Assembly (NCBI GenBank): GCA_027186245.1 | Contig: CP114498.1 | Coordinates: 4,037,501 to 4,101,500 of the forward strand | Origin: Coriaria nepalensis | Taxonomy: Eukaryota; Streptophyta; Magnoliopsida; Cucurbitales; Coriariaceae | Direction of reading: 5' to 3' | DNA: 64,000 nucleotides | Shown here: positions 11,838 to 24,234 of the stretch, piece by piece | Layout of the letters: each line of letters opens with the position of its first letter | Position numbering within the stretch: the stretch's first letter is position 1 | Position numbers and translations under genes: made by a program | The notes under the pieces: generated by a model | The model's input: only the letters and a program-made list of their open reading frames with translations | Told to the model about the DNA's origin: nothing | The model's database searches: none

Positions 11838-14800
11838 TTAACCTTGCTCTAGAAGCATTCTTGCCCTGTGCTGTAGTTCAGTCAAAGACCCAATGGCACG
11901 AGTCTCAGCAGTCGGGTTTATGGGAGTACTGACTAGACATTGGAGTAAGACTATAGCCTCATCGGACAAGGTTTGTTTCGACTGATTATCTTCACACCTC
12001 GTTCTGTTCTTGCCATATATGACCTCAAAATCTCTTGATTTTGAATCAGCCCTTTCAAGTAGAGAATTTGGAATTCCTGAAAACATTTACTGGGAAGAGC
12101 TTAGATTCATTTTCAGATAAGACAATTATTTGAGCTGTAAAATTGGGTAATCAATGTGTTTGATCATCTACGCTTAAAATGAGAAAATAGAGGTCACGCT
12201 GAAGATAAGAGCCTTTACCAGCTAACCGGGCAACATTGACACCATAGCTTTTGGGGCAAGTACCAGGAGTCAACTTGTAAAGAAAAGTGACTTCTTCCAC
12301 ATCACCAGTCCCCTGTCCAACTTGGCATGCCATGTGGCACAGTGATACCTAAAGAATTTTCACACGGAACAAATTCAGGATCTTGTTTTTCCCCAAAAGA
12401 TATGAATTACTTTGACCCATGGGAAACCAAAAAAAAGTGCACCTTGATATTTTTCTGATAGTCCAGAGACAATCTATGATAGTGAGTAGAAAATAGTCCT
12501 CTGCACTGGACCTCGTTGACAAAATGCTCAAGAACTGATTCTCTGTTGTGGATAGATAGATTAAACAGATGAGAAATGAAAAATCAATCAAGTTGTAACG
12601 AGCTCAAAACATATGATACTTGCGCTATGGCTTGTCCATCTGAGGTTGAGGTTCCACGCCCGAGTTCATCCAAAGCAACCAATGAATTACGAGTTGCTGA
12701 TGACTACAAAACCATTCAAATAGATGTTTAAAACTCGTCAGTTAATGATGTGGCCGTGCAAGAGAAAGTATTTTTAAAACTAGTGATTTGTTTCTTCAAT
12801 AGAAATGTCAAGTACGAGCAAATTTTTTATGTAGGCACTCAATTAACTAAAAGCAACGCATAAGATATGATTAAAATCGATTTGAACAGATCTCTTACCA
12901 GCATTGCGGCAGTTTCTGACAGCTCTGTCATGAATGTACTTTGACCGGCCATAATATGATCTTTAGCACCCATCCTGACAAATATTTGGTCCACGGGAGA
13001 AAGCTCAAAGCTTTCTGCAGGTACATCTGCGCCTATCTGTGGAAATACCCATATTGTTAAAAGAGTACAAAGGATAATGGGGCAGAGAAAACTCAAAGAT
13101 GGATAAAGGGGAAGAGTTCACCTGTGCCAGAATCACAGACAGGCAAACTTGGCGGAGAAGAGTAGACTTTCCACCCATGTTAGGACCAGTGAGAAGGATG
13201 AAATTAGCATGGCCTGAACCACCTATAGTGATGTCATTGGGAACAAATGTACCCTTGCCTAATACATCACTTCGAAGAACAGGATGTCCCAAACTTTTTG
13301 CAGAAAAGCTTTGTACTTCATTAGGACATGTTGACTTTAAAATAAGTGGCTGGCATGTGGTTCCTTCATAATAGTTGCTTGCAATTGCTAGACTGATCAA
13401 AACATCCAGCTCTGCAACAGGTTTATACCGATTATAGGCTTGGAACTGAGTTGAAATTCAAATTTGCAGAAGGCACCAAATCATTTCACATTACCAAATG
13501 AGTCCGAGTAATATGTAGATGATGCAAGATAGGTTTATTATCCACTTTTGACCAAAATAAAAAAATTTGTTCACCACCGAAATATAAAAACAATAAAAAA
13601 AAAAAGAATTAAGGGATTGGTTGGTACCTGCAGTTGCAGAGACTAATTGTCTCCACTTAATATGATGCTCACAGAAGCGTCCAATTAATCTCTGTAGAAT
13701 GCTTTTAAGCGAGGACTCCTTTTCAGATTCAGCTAGAGAGAGCTCACCCAATAGCTTCTTAATATTAGGAGTCCAATACCTGAAGAAGCCCTGCATGCAC
13801 CAGGTAGCAAAGGGAAATTTTATTTGAAAGATAAATGCCAGAAAAGTTTTGAACTGAGAAAACTATATAACTTTGACCAGAAACTAGATTGACAATGTAC
13901 AGTCAACTACCTTTTTGGATGAACGCAATTCATAGTCACGAGGAATTTTCGGACGCAGATACTCAGGAACTTCCAATAGGTATGCCTCTTTTCCAATTGT
14001 CACATAAGAGACCTGTAACAAACAGAAAAAAAGTTCTGAAGTTAGAAATCTATCACAAGACAACCTTTATACACCACATAGATAAAAGTAAATCGATCAA
14101 ATTCTTACTGTTGAATCACCGAGCACTTTCCTCTGTACTTTCAGGTACTTTAACAAGTTTGCCTCAGTTTCCTCAACTTTTTCACACGATGAGTCATACT
14201 CTATATCAACACCTTCATGAGGAATTATACGCCCGGAGTTATTGGCTTCAACCCAATCAAAGGCATCCTTGAAATGCTTTAGAACTGAACAGAGGTTGGG
14301 AAGACCTTCACCTGTAAATAAGCAAAAGATAAAATCCAAAATTCTTGAAAAAGAAGTAGATATTAATCATATATATGCAAATCAAATCCAATTATACCAG
14401 GTGTTAACAAATGATGTAGTAGTCTGGATTCAACATTCTCTAAAATGACATGAAGTGAAGAGCAAGCTTCGACCATTAATTCACAGCCACGCAGAGCAGA
14501 AATGAACTCTTGGAGTCGTTTCTTTGCTGCATCCTCATATAGAACTACTTTATTAGCATTTCTTCCATTCGCTTCACTGCTCTCAAACAAAAATCAATGA
14601 AGATAAATTCTCTTGCAAATCATGTGAATATCTCTACATGCACCTATGCTATTTAACCTTACCTGCTAGAGAAGACACGAGCAAGCAATCGCTCCATATC
14701 TGGGAGTCTGTTCAATGATTTCCGAAACTCAAGTGCAAGAGGTAGATTATGTTCCTAGATAACAAATCATATTCACCAATATATAACAAAAGGTGTACAC

Positions 14801-17800
14801 CAAAAGTTGTAACTATGACTAAAAATAAAGCCAGTCAACTAAAAGAATCAGTACGATGAACAATATGTAAGCCCAAAGAAATGAATTTAGGATTACAAAC
14901 TTACCTTTAAGCTTGCTATGGCAACTTGCCGTTCTCTGATTGATTCAAAGTGATATAAAGGTCTAGCAAGCCATGCCTTAAGCAACCTCTTCCCAAATGC
15001 AGTCACACAATGGTTGAGTTGACCATAGAGTGTTCTTCAGAGAGAAACATACAATCTTAGACTAAGGAAAAATTGATAAATATAAGAGTTTATATTAGAA
15101 ATATGAAGATTACCCTGAGGAGTCTCCATTTCTGCTATTCTCAAAAATCTCAAGATTCTCCAGGGCAGCTGCATCAAGTACCATATATGGTTTTGAAAGA
15201 ACATTGCAGAAACCAGAACAAGGAAGCAACTCGAATTTAGCAAATCTGAGCAATGTCTCATCCATAAAAGCCTGCTTCAGATAGAAAAGAGTGCCTCCTA
15301 GAGCTGAAAGAGCCAAACTTCCATTGTCACCTGACCTCACTAGCTCAGATAAAACATCAGGCAAGCAGTCCAAGCCATCTTTTTCCTGATCAAAAGCAAT
15401 ACTACATACACTTGACTCATCCAAATATCTGGAAGCAGATTGATTAATGATAAGGCTGAAGATGTTTTTTACTTCACAAACAGTTTTCTCAGCATCCCAA
15501 AATTCCACCAGTGGAACTAACTCATTCACTATAGGGCTTCTTGTGTGCCTCAAGAGCACTCTCTCTGTTTCTGGACTAAGCAGCTTAGCAGGTTTTAATA
15601 TTTCAACAGGCCTAAGCTCAGACAGGAGGCAGCACAATGTATTGCAGTCCAAATCATCCCCAAACTGGCAATGAGTAGCAAACTAATCAGGATGGCATAC
15701 TGTTGGATTCACCATAAGCAGTTTCAGCTAAATGAATGAGAATTGTACCAAGTTCACAACTAGAGTAACATTAGTTTAATGCCATAATTCATGGATAATA
15801 AAAAAATCATCTATATATAAAACCACAACTAGTTTTAGATAGAAGTTAAGTTTAAAAGTAGCGAAATCTAAAAAGGAAAAAAGAAAGGGGAAAAAAAAAG
15901 GAAGGAAAACCTGTCCGAGAATGATTCTGCTAGTAGCCACATCAACAATGCAGACCCCAAAGGCCCGCTCAGCATTTTGGTTAGTCGAAGTTTGACAGCT
16001 TTCAGTTATTGCCACTAGGAAAGAAGCATCAGGATTTGAAGACAGCATCTCTCCTTCAGTTAGCGTTCCTTTTGTTACAACCGCACAAATTTCACGTTTG
16101 ACTACCTATAAACATGTGAAAAATCATGTAAACATCCATACAACAGAAATCTATTGAAAGATAGATAGAGAGACAAAGCATTCAAGGTAGAGCTTACTCC
16201 ATGTCACTCCTATAAACAGACTATAGCAACCTATTTGGAGCCAAGGCCATTGAGTGTTTACACTTTGATGTGGATGAGCTATTATACATGGGATACTTTC
16301 CCTAGATTGATAATACTACTCAGAGGAAATAGAAAACAGAGGAAATCAGTTGAGTTTATAAGACCATAAAATAAAACAGACCTTATCCTTAGAGCCATTC
16401 ACCTTGCGGCGAAGCTCCAGCTGCTCAGGTGTTTCAGTCTGTTCTATAACAAGAACTCGATAACCCTGGTCCATCAAGGTTTTAGAAATCAAATTTCCCT
16501 CCATATTATGCAATAAGTGAGTCAGTGATATTAAGGTCTAATAATTAATCTAATAGAGATGTACAGGCCTAACCTTCCTAGCTAATTTCTCCACGTTCAT
16601 AGAAAAATTCCTCTCTGGAAAGCCACAATGAGGTTGTTCTCCCTATTAAAGGACATAGACATCACTTAGTATATAGGGAAAAGATATATATACATCAGAA
16701 CGAACACCTCAAATCAATTTTCACTACCATTATTTCTAGAAGAGGGTAGGCAAGAACAAAAAAGAAATCAAACTCTGCTGTATCATTAGCACTGCTTATT
16801 CTATTAATTACCTTCATATATTGCAAATCAAGTTCTTTTGCCCCAACATGCGCATCCATTTCAAAAAGTTCATAAAACTTCCCCATCTGTTCCATGAATA
16901 TGAAAAATATAATATTTGGAAAATAGCATCGCTAAAAATTGAAGACATTGTGTAACGTTATTGAAATGGTATGATGAACCATATATATACCTTGAAGAAA
17001 AGAACTTTATCCATATGCTTTGACTTAAACTCCCACCATTGTCTCTGAATATTCATAGATCACTAAATTAGCAATTTAAGATTCTCTGAATATTCATAAA
17101 TCACTAGATTAGCAATTTAAGATTGTCTCTGAATATTCATAGATCACTAGATTAGCAATTTAAGATGAGAACTTAAGTTCCTTACAGTATAAAACTTATG
17201 CGGTAAGCAATTACCTGGCCCCCTGATAAAGACTTTAGAAATTCTGGAGGCAAGTACAAAGTTCTTGGATCAAAATTTGCATCTTCAGGTCGTCTCTTTT
17301 TTGCATCTCTACGTTCTCTGTTACAAGACAAAAGCAACACATACATGAGTGGGACAGTATGTCAAGATTAGATTATCTTCCTAAAAGTTGTTATTTAAGA
17401 TTAGCAAATATCTTAAGCACAAAAAGCCATATATTCAGGTAAAATTTGTAGTAACCAGTAAATTAACATCATATCTCAATGCCACCTGAATCTTTTGCAA
17501 GCATAAAATAATCAAAATGGAGGATCAAAGAACAAAGAAAAACTTAACGATAACTTACTTCCCAAGGAAACAAAATTTTTCAGCTTCACGCAAACTAAAC
17601 CTTTCCGAAGCATCTCCTGCTATTATATTATCAAAGCCATCAGGCGCCTTCTTGCCTGCAATAGAAACATGCACACATTTAACACCAAACAAGTGGGAAT
17701 AAAAAGGAACTTCCTCTTGGTCGTTATGCACGGGTACCACTTCAATTAGAAAATATTGCCAACAAAGATTATTAGCCAGGTAATAATAAGGCACACTAAG

Positions 17801-18806
17801 TTGAGAAAATAACAGGGAATGAAAGATAGAAGTAGTATAATCACGTTGCTTTTACGTTCAAATCAAAAGCTAAATTTCAAGAGTTTGGTATAAAAAATAA
17901 TAGTGTTTATTACATATAAGAATGAATGAAACACAATCGTAATTTAAGAAAAACCCATTACATACTGTCAACTTTACTCTTAGGCTCCATTGGAGAGACC
18001 TCAACACCTCCCTTACAGTCATTTCCACTACTCTTGCTCTTCTTAGCAGATTCAACCTTCCCTACATCTATCTTTCTCTTTCGTGTAACACTATTCCTAC
18101 CCTTCTTCCCCTTTCTCTTACCCACAGTTTCCTCTTCCTCTTCCTCCTCTTTTTCCTCATCCACATCCATATCCTCTTCCTCCTCCTTTAACATTTCTTT
18201 CTCACCGCTCTTCGCCCAATCATCGTCACTGGAATCATTACCACTATCAGTCTCCTCCACTGAATCCGTCTTCTCCACCACGTCGCTCTTAGTTCCCAAA
18301 GAACCACCACGACGCAACCGCTTAAACTTCTTCACACTTTCTTCAACCCACTCAATCTTCTCCTTCTCCAGTTCCAACATTTCCTCCTCAGCATCGTCGT
18401 ACTGAACCAGATGCTTACCTGCTTCCTGATCAAACGACTTCACACAGCCTTCGTACCAGCTCTTATCCAACGGCCAATAAACCCTAATCCTCTTCCCGAC
18501 GACCTCATCACCGTAAGATTTCTTATACCCTGGAGTTAAAGGAGACGGAGACGGAGAGGGAGAGGCGCTGACCACTAGCAGGGGTTTTTTAGACTTAGTT
18601 TGGAGAGGGGAAGGAGTAGTGGGACTAGGGCTTGGAGCCGGAGCCGGAGCCGGAGCCGGACTCTGACTCTGTTTGGGGCTAGCATTAGGGTTAGGGCTAG
18701 AACTCGACTTAAGGTTAGAGATATGGTTGGTGAAGAATGAAGTGATTTGGCGTTGCTGATTAACCAGAAACGATCGGCCGTTGCTCTGCCGGCGAGACGT
18801 TGCCAT
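11838..18806 (-). CDS. MSH6: DNA mismatch repair protein MSH6 (21 exons, 1304 codons, intact)
   Basis: MutS-homologue partner of MSH2 in the nuclear MutS-alpha complex, which recognises base-base mismatches and small loops. Exons: 18806-17966, 17655-17559, 17317-17215, 17044-16991, 16886-16812, 16642-16574, 16465-16382, 16105-15911, 15664-15114, 15034-14905, 14754-14663, 14576-14398, 14311-14109, 14012-13911, 13790-13628, 13411-13122, 13036-12899, 12703-12624, 12542-12443, 12348-12219, 12076-11838. The sum is 3915 nt with every junction in phase. Domains: PCNA-binding box at residues 18-25 (QRQITSFF); Pro/Ser/Ala linker; Tudor-like domain about 101-148; acidic/basic linker; mismatch-contact motif KFYELFE (F369, E371); ATPase Walker A GPNMGGKS (1055-1062); Walker B with D1134-E1135; C-terminal helix-turn-helix region. 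The length is normal for plant MSH6. One intron (12623-12543) uses a GC donor. E2F-type sites lie upstream. Confidence 0.95.
12543..12623 (-). other. MSH6: GC-AG intron in MSH6
   Basis: The phase and the conserved QAIAESVLEHF segment require exon 18 to end at 12624 with donor GCAAGT (12623-12618) and exon 19 to start at 12542 after CAG. A GT lies 4 nt downstream, but its use would shift the frame and disrupt this invariant block. Confidence 0.8.
17041..17166. repeat. three-copy minisatellite (about 41-43 bp unit) overlapping an MSH6 splice acceptor
   Basis: Three near-identical copies (about 17041-17082, 17083-17123, 17124-17166) contain TCTCTGAATATTCAT, then AGATCACTA, then ATTAGCAATTTAAGAT. 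The copy nearest the exon supplies the real acceptor of MSH6 exon 4 (minus strand ATATTCAG before AGACAATGG). The other copies therefore repeat that acceptor upstream in the intron. Confidence 0.85.
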
Positions 18807-19464
18807 TGATTTCGATCAATTTCTCTGCCCGGTTACGAGTCTAGAATGGAGAGGGCGAATGATATATGCTTGTCGAATTAGATAGAGAAAGAAGAATTAG
18901 ATAGAGAAATATGGCGGGAACATTTCTGAGAATTTCCGGGGAAAATGTTTTCGGACATCGTCGTTGTTTGGCGGGAAATAGTACATAGTACGACTACCTA
19001 CACCACTCCCGTCTTTCGGCAAATGTGCCTTGAGGATTTATGTTCACCTTTTTTCTTTTTTCTACTTTGGGCCGCGAAACTTCTTGTGTGGGCTTGGGTC
19101 CTTTTGGCCCTTTAAATTGGGCTTGAGTTACCGTAGACTGTAAATGGGCTTCAAACGTAGCTCTATCCGACCAGGACTGGGGTAGGGTAGTTCTAACTCG
19201 ACTTGCGGATCTTCTCCGACTCCATAGACGGCGAAGAAGAAGAAAGAAAGTTACACTTTTTAGCGACGTTTCTCTACCAGGTTCGTATGGATACTTATCT
19301 TCACCATCAATAGAGTTATATGCTTCTTAATCCAAAAAAAATCTGAAAATTAGGGTTTTATGCTCGTATTCAAGGTTAATCATCTACAGATTCAGTTGAA
19401 TAGGAATTTATGCTATCTGTTTGTTTTATTCTGATACAGAGAATTTGAACATTTTCTTTCTCCC
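18807..19464. promoter_or_regulatory. divergent promoter region between MSH6 and the small gene, with E2F-type sites
   Basis: Only 658 bp separate the two start codons, which face away from each other. TTTGGCGGGAAA at 18967-18978 is a perfect E2F-type element, and ATGGCGGGAA at 18911-18920 is a second likely site. They lie about 160 and 105 bp upstream of the MSH6 ATG. S-phase control by E2F is established for mismatch-repair genes; its action here is inferred. A telo-box-like TTAGGGTTT is at 19350-19358. A likely leader intron for the small gene runs from about GTTCGTATGG (19281) to the CAG at about 19440. Confidence 0.65.
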
Positions 19465-19743
19465 ATGGAAGAAGGTCAAGCGAAAGTGCGGGTAAGAGCT
19501 TCATTTGGGCTAGGGTCAGAGTCGTACTCGATCGAAGCAGAGAAGGCGGCACGTGTTTCTGAAGAGCTGGTTTCAATGAAGGAAAAGAGTATGATCGTTT
19601 TGAAGGATTACATAACTCGACACAATGTTCCTAATGAAGTTCCCGATGAACTTGTTGAAGACGACTCGTCGGAGGAGAACGATGATGGTAATACTTCCGA
19701 GAAGCTGCAGCCTGTCAAGTCGAAGAAGACGAAGTTAACTTGA
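19465..19743 (+). CDS. small acidic/basic-tailed protein, 92 residues, possibly Gon7-like
   Basis: A single uninterrupted ORF starts with ATG in the context CCCATGG. The N-terminal half (VRVRASFGLGSE, then a helix-like segment ending MKEKSMIVLKDYI) is followed by an acidic run (EDDSSEENDD) and a short basic tail (KSKKTKLT). Size and layout (a beta-strand pair, one helix, an acidic disordered tail) recall the KEOPS-complex accessory subunit Gon7, but I cannot show homology. The codon-like composition, good start context and position opposite MSH6 support a real gene. Its 3' UTR probably ends before about 20100. Confidence 0.65.
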   Translation: MEEGQAKVRVRASFGLGSESYSIEAEKAARVSEELVSMKEKSMIVLKDYITRHNVPNEVPDELVEDDSSEENDDGNTSEKLQPVKSKKTKLT

Positions 19744-20399
19744 TTCTCAAACTGAAGAAGAAGATAAACTTGGTTTTCTCTTCTTTTGGAATAGTCCGTT
19801 ATTTTTAGTTGAGCTTATGAGGTCAAATTGGATGTAATTTGAAACGCTATTTAAACAGAAACTTCCATTTGAGATGCCAAATGGAGGTCCGAAACTCCGT
19901 TTGGGAAACAAAACATGTTACTATTTCACCTCCAAAGGGTAGTAGTAATTCTTGTAGATTGATGATGTTATTCTCTACATTGATACTATATTTATTGATA
20001 AACTTCTATCTCGAAAATACTATTACATTGAGGTTAAATTCAATCATATGAAGTTTGTCTAACATTGTACATTTGGGAAATAAGAGAAAATCCCAAAAAA
20101 AAGGAGTTAAAAGTGTAAGAATTCTGTAAGGTAAGCACTGGAATGATCATCTTCCCATGATTAGATCCTCGTTAGGACCAATCCATTCTGTAAGAGAAAA
20201 GCCATTCTCCTTTAACATTTGAACTTTTGTTCTTGCAGTTGAAACACATTTAGCTACTTTACCCTGGTGTAATAATCAGACCCGTGAATTTAAATTAGGA
20301 TAAAAAAAAAATAAATTAAAAAAAAAAAAATAGAGAGAGAAGAAGAAGAAGCAAGTTAGTATAGTACATAGAATGAAAGATCCTCTTACCTATCATTAT
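19744..20399. other. 3' flanks of the small gene and of the BRWD relic (convergent)
   Basis: No coding exon is seen. It contains the likely 3' UTR of the plus-strand gene and, from about 20399 leftwards, that of the minus-strand BRWD-like relic. A poly-A/T-rich spacer lies near 20300-20330. Confidence 0.5.
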
Positions 20400-23300
20400 T
20401 TAGTGCAACTTGACTAGTTCCTTTGTCAAAAAATCCGAGAGGCGTTTTATGGCAGAGAGATCAGCTCTTTTGGTGAAGAAAGAGTTTGCATTTGACATCA
20501 TCACCATTACGTCATGCCTCACAGCTTCCAAGCTTCGATAATAGTTGTTCTTTAATCTTACATGTATTAGTTCAGGGTACAATGGATATGGAAACCTGCA
20601 AAAGAAAATAAATGAAAAATGAATACCGAGCAAAGCGAATTGATCGCAGCTTTTTTTTTTCTTATGCTTCTTCACTTGAAGCTACTTCTTGATGAATAAT
20701 GCTCCAACATTATAAATCATAACAAATAGTCTATCGTGGCATGTTAGGATTGGAAGACATCATCCGAGACTTACTTTCAGATATTTTATTTGGTTGACCT
20801 AGGTGATGAGAAAATCATACAAACCAGTACAAAAAATCTTAGCAGCTTTACTTACCTGTTCGAAAAATCCAATTTCTGAGCAGCTTGATTTAATATTTCA
20901 AACCCAGGATAAGCCTGCAAAATTTACAGCAACACATGTGAACACATTAACAAACATAATCGCGAGACATTCTCTAAATCACATGGCGATACTATTCATG
21001 GACTGACCTCATATCTGCTTGGTAATCGCTTCAATTTATCAAAAGACGATATCAGCTTATCTCTGCTATTGGAATCAATTTGGGGGTCCTCACATTGAAA
21101 ATCTGGATCACACAACTCCCAAGGACTTTGCCGATGAGTATCTCCTGACTCATTATAACGAATAAAATATCTTTCCCATGGGCTGTCAGGAAATTCAGCA
21201 GATTTGGGCTCTACAGAAGTAACTCGACCTTCATTCCAAGTACCATCTATTCCATCCGGATTTCTCCACCAGACTATACATCTATCCCTAGAACTCCAAT
21301 TTCTTCCAACAGCTGCATCATACCTTGCCTTTTCTATCACAAAATCCGGGAAATTAACCAGTTCTGGCAGGGTCAACTTCAAAGATTCTCCGAAGACAGA
21401 AGAATAAGGATCAGTGAATCTAAGGGTAATTTTACAGCAGCTATCCCCAGAAGGGATAGTGGCATAATCGAGTTCTTCAATTTTGCAAGTTTCTACAGCA
21501 CTCATATTCCCTTTACCAAATATCCATGGGTCGTTTACTGATTCCAAAAATTCTTCATGACCCTAGCAATCAAAGAAGAAAAAAAAAACATTAGCTAAAT
21601 CAAGATAAATGAAAGAGAAGTCTGAACCGGATTATCATTAATTAAGATTGAAAGAAAAAACCTGGCTCAAATATACTACTTCATCACCAAGCTGCGGGAC
21701 ATAACAGCAGCTTTCTTGCTTGGACAGCATCAGCCAAGATGATTTTCCCATAGTATAATTTGATTCTCTTTGAGCTGAAGAGCTTGGATTATTAACATTG
21801 TTATATCTACCTCTCTGGCTTCTAGGAGATCTTATTTCTCTCATAGAAAACCTTCCAGTGTTTCTTGAAGACCGTGTTACATGAGCTCCTTCTCTCATGT
21901 TGAAACTACAATTCAAAGCACTTGACTCCCCCTTCATCTTCATGGTTCTTGTTCTACGTATAACATCAGTTGCAGGTTCAGAGAAATCTTCTTCTTCGTC
22001 CTCTTCTTCCATTTTACCATTAAAACCTTGAGTACTGGTCCCAACATCAGTATCTTCACCTTCCTTTGGTACTTTCACTATTAAATTGTTTCTTCCTTTC
22101 TCCATGCCACCCACAATTTTAACAGCTCCAAATTTAGAGGAATTTTTGTTATCCTCTGAAATCTTCCTGTTCTTAATTTTTATCTTTATTGGCTTGGGGG
22201 TGGTATTCTCTTTCTCTTTCCTTTCAAGAGAATTGTTTGGACCAATACCAACTTCATTCATTTCTAGCCAGTCATATTCGCATTTAGCATCTGGACTTGC
22301 AAGCTTTTTACTTATTACATGATCCACATTCTGTTCGTCAAGAGTTTCCTGCTCTTCATCCTTGCAAGGTACTTTTCCAAATTCTTTCTCAATTTCAGCA
22401 TACCAATCGATGTCATTGGTATTTTCCATTGGACCTTTGTCTGTGCCATCATTGCTATTGAGATATTTGGAAAGCTCCGCTTTCTTTGCATCTGGACAAG
22501 AAGATATCAGATCCTCAGAGACTTTATCCACCTTGTTCTCTAGGGCTGTTTCTTGAGGTAAGGAAGATGAAGAAACCAGATCAGACTGATTCTCACATCT
22601 AAGTCCTTTGTTTACTGAAAGTAAATTGTCCTTGGGTTTTGGAAGCAAAAACCTAACGACCAATGTCTTCTTGTTTACCACTTCTGATTGATGCTGCTTG
22701 CAGGTAACATCCAAGTCGATTAAGGAAGGGTTTTCCTCATCCGAATGAATCTCTTCTGTAGTGTGCAACTTCTCATCAAAATCATTGCTTTCAAAGTTCA
22801 AATCTAGAGATACTAACGTGCTGTCTGAAGAATCATCTGCTGAGTCCTCGTCATATTCTTCATCCATCGATGATTCAGTAATTCTCAATATATTTTGAGC
22901 ATTCCGTGCAGCAACTCGGTGAGGTCTCGATGTCTTTTTCTTAGACGATCTTGTCTTTGAAACTCCTTGACCACTTTTTGCTCTTTTAAAACTCTTAGAC
23001 TTAGATGTATAGGCATCAGACTCATCCAAGTTTCTCTTTTTGACATGCCTACCAGAAGAAGTAACTAAGGCCTGCAAAGGAGTAGGGGAAAGAAAGAAGA
23101 AAAAAAACTCAGTCCAAAGTAGGAAACACACAAAGAAGAAACCAAAATTACAGAATCTTACTTACTTTGGAACTATGTTTTCTCCTTCTCGACCGGCGAG
23201 GGCCATCTTTATGAGTATATTCAAAATCGATTTCAACATCTGTGTTGCTTTCTGAAGCACCAGAAGAGCCAACCCCTATACTTCCCTATTCACCTTCAAC

Positions 23301-23955
23301 TGAGGAATCCTCAGTAAGATGGTATTCAGAATCAGTATCGTTACTTAACGCTTCGTTTTCGGGTTCCCAGAATGTGGCATCTATGAACTCCGGTAATGGC
23401 TCGGCCATTCTTTCCAAATCAGCCAATGGAAGAAGCAGCTGGTAATCTTCACCGACTCTGAAATCCAGGCCAATAGCAAACTTAATAGAAGAAGGTTTCC
23501 ACTCCATGCCCAATGCACCAAGTCGACGTTTTTGGTATGTACACTGATAGGGTTCTGGATAGGGAATCATACCTGAAAGTTCCAGTCCAAGAGGGTAGAT
23601 TTGGAAAAAATATCATATCTAACAACAAATGCTGCCTTATGGTATAACAGGGCAATGGGAGGCGTTTGATTTTTTCCCTAAGTTAGATGATAAACATACT
23701 TCCATCACATAGCGGATCCTGAATATTTCTGTAATATGGAGGAAGTTGTGTCTCCTGTATATATCACATAAAAGGATTCCTATCAGTAATTGCAACCCAA
23801 ATAAAATAAATAAATAATAATAATAAGAGTAAAATTAAAATAAATAAATAAATTGAAAGATTTATTGCAAAGCCGTAGGATGGATAAAAGGAGGGCAAAT
23901 AGACAGTAAGTTTGAAGTCTAGAAATTTTTTTATAGATTAGTAGGAGTACATAAG

Positions 23956-24177
23956 TGTTGACGAAATCAAATCAAATCAGATTTGATCAAGTCAAATGTT
24001 TTTATGTTAGGCATAAAATTAGCACATAATTTCAATTAGGATAGTTATGTAAATCCCTGATTTCTTTCTAGTCCTAAGTTTTAAGGAGATTTTTTTCCTT
24101 TCATATCTCTTATGTACTCTATATATAGGTTTTCCTCTATTCAAGAAATATAGAACAGTTTTTTACCTATTTTCCCA
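23956..24177 (+). repeat. 5' LTR of the 23.96-28.88 kb Copia element
   Basis: The 222-bp LTR begins TGTTGACG and ends CCCA. It contains short AAATC tandem units near its start and a TATATATA promoter-like motif at about 24120. Confidence 0.9.
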
Positions 24178-24234
24178 TGGTATCAGAGTAAGGCTCGCTG
24201 AAATCCAGCCTTCTCCGGCGCTAACACCGACTCA

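Noticed and set aside
17926..18405. 159-codon plus-strand Ser/Phe-rich ORF
   Set aside because: Antisense shadow of MSH6 exon 1, whose acidic and basic linker gives Ser/Leu-rich reverse frames.
22086..22556. Plus-strand hydrophobic ORFs that look like membrane proteins
   Set aside because: Antisense shadows of the large BRWD-like exon (23071-21662).
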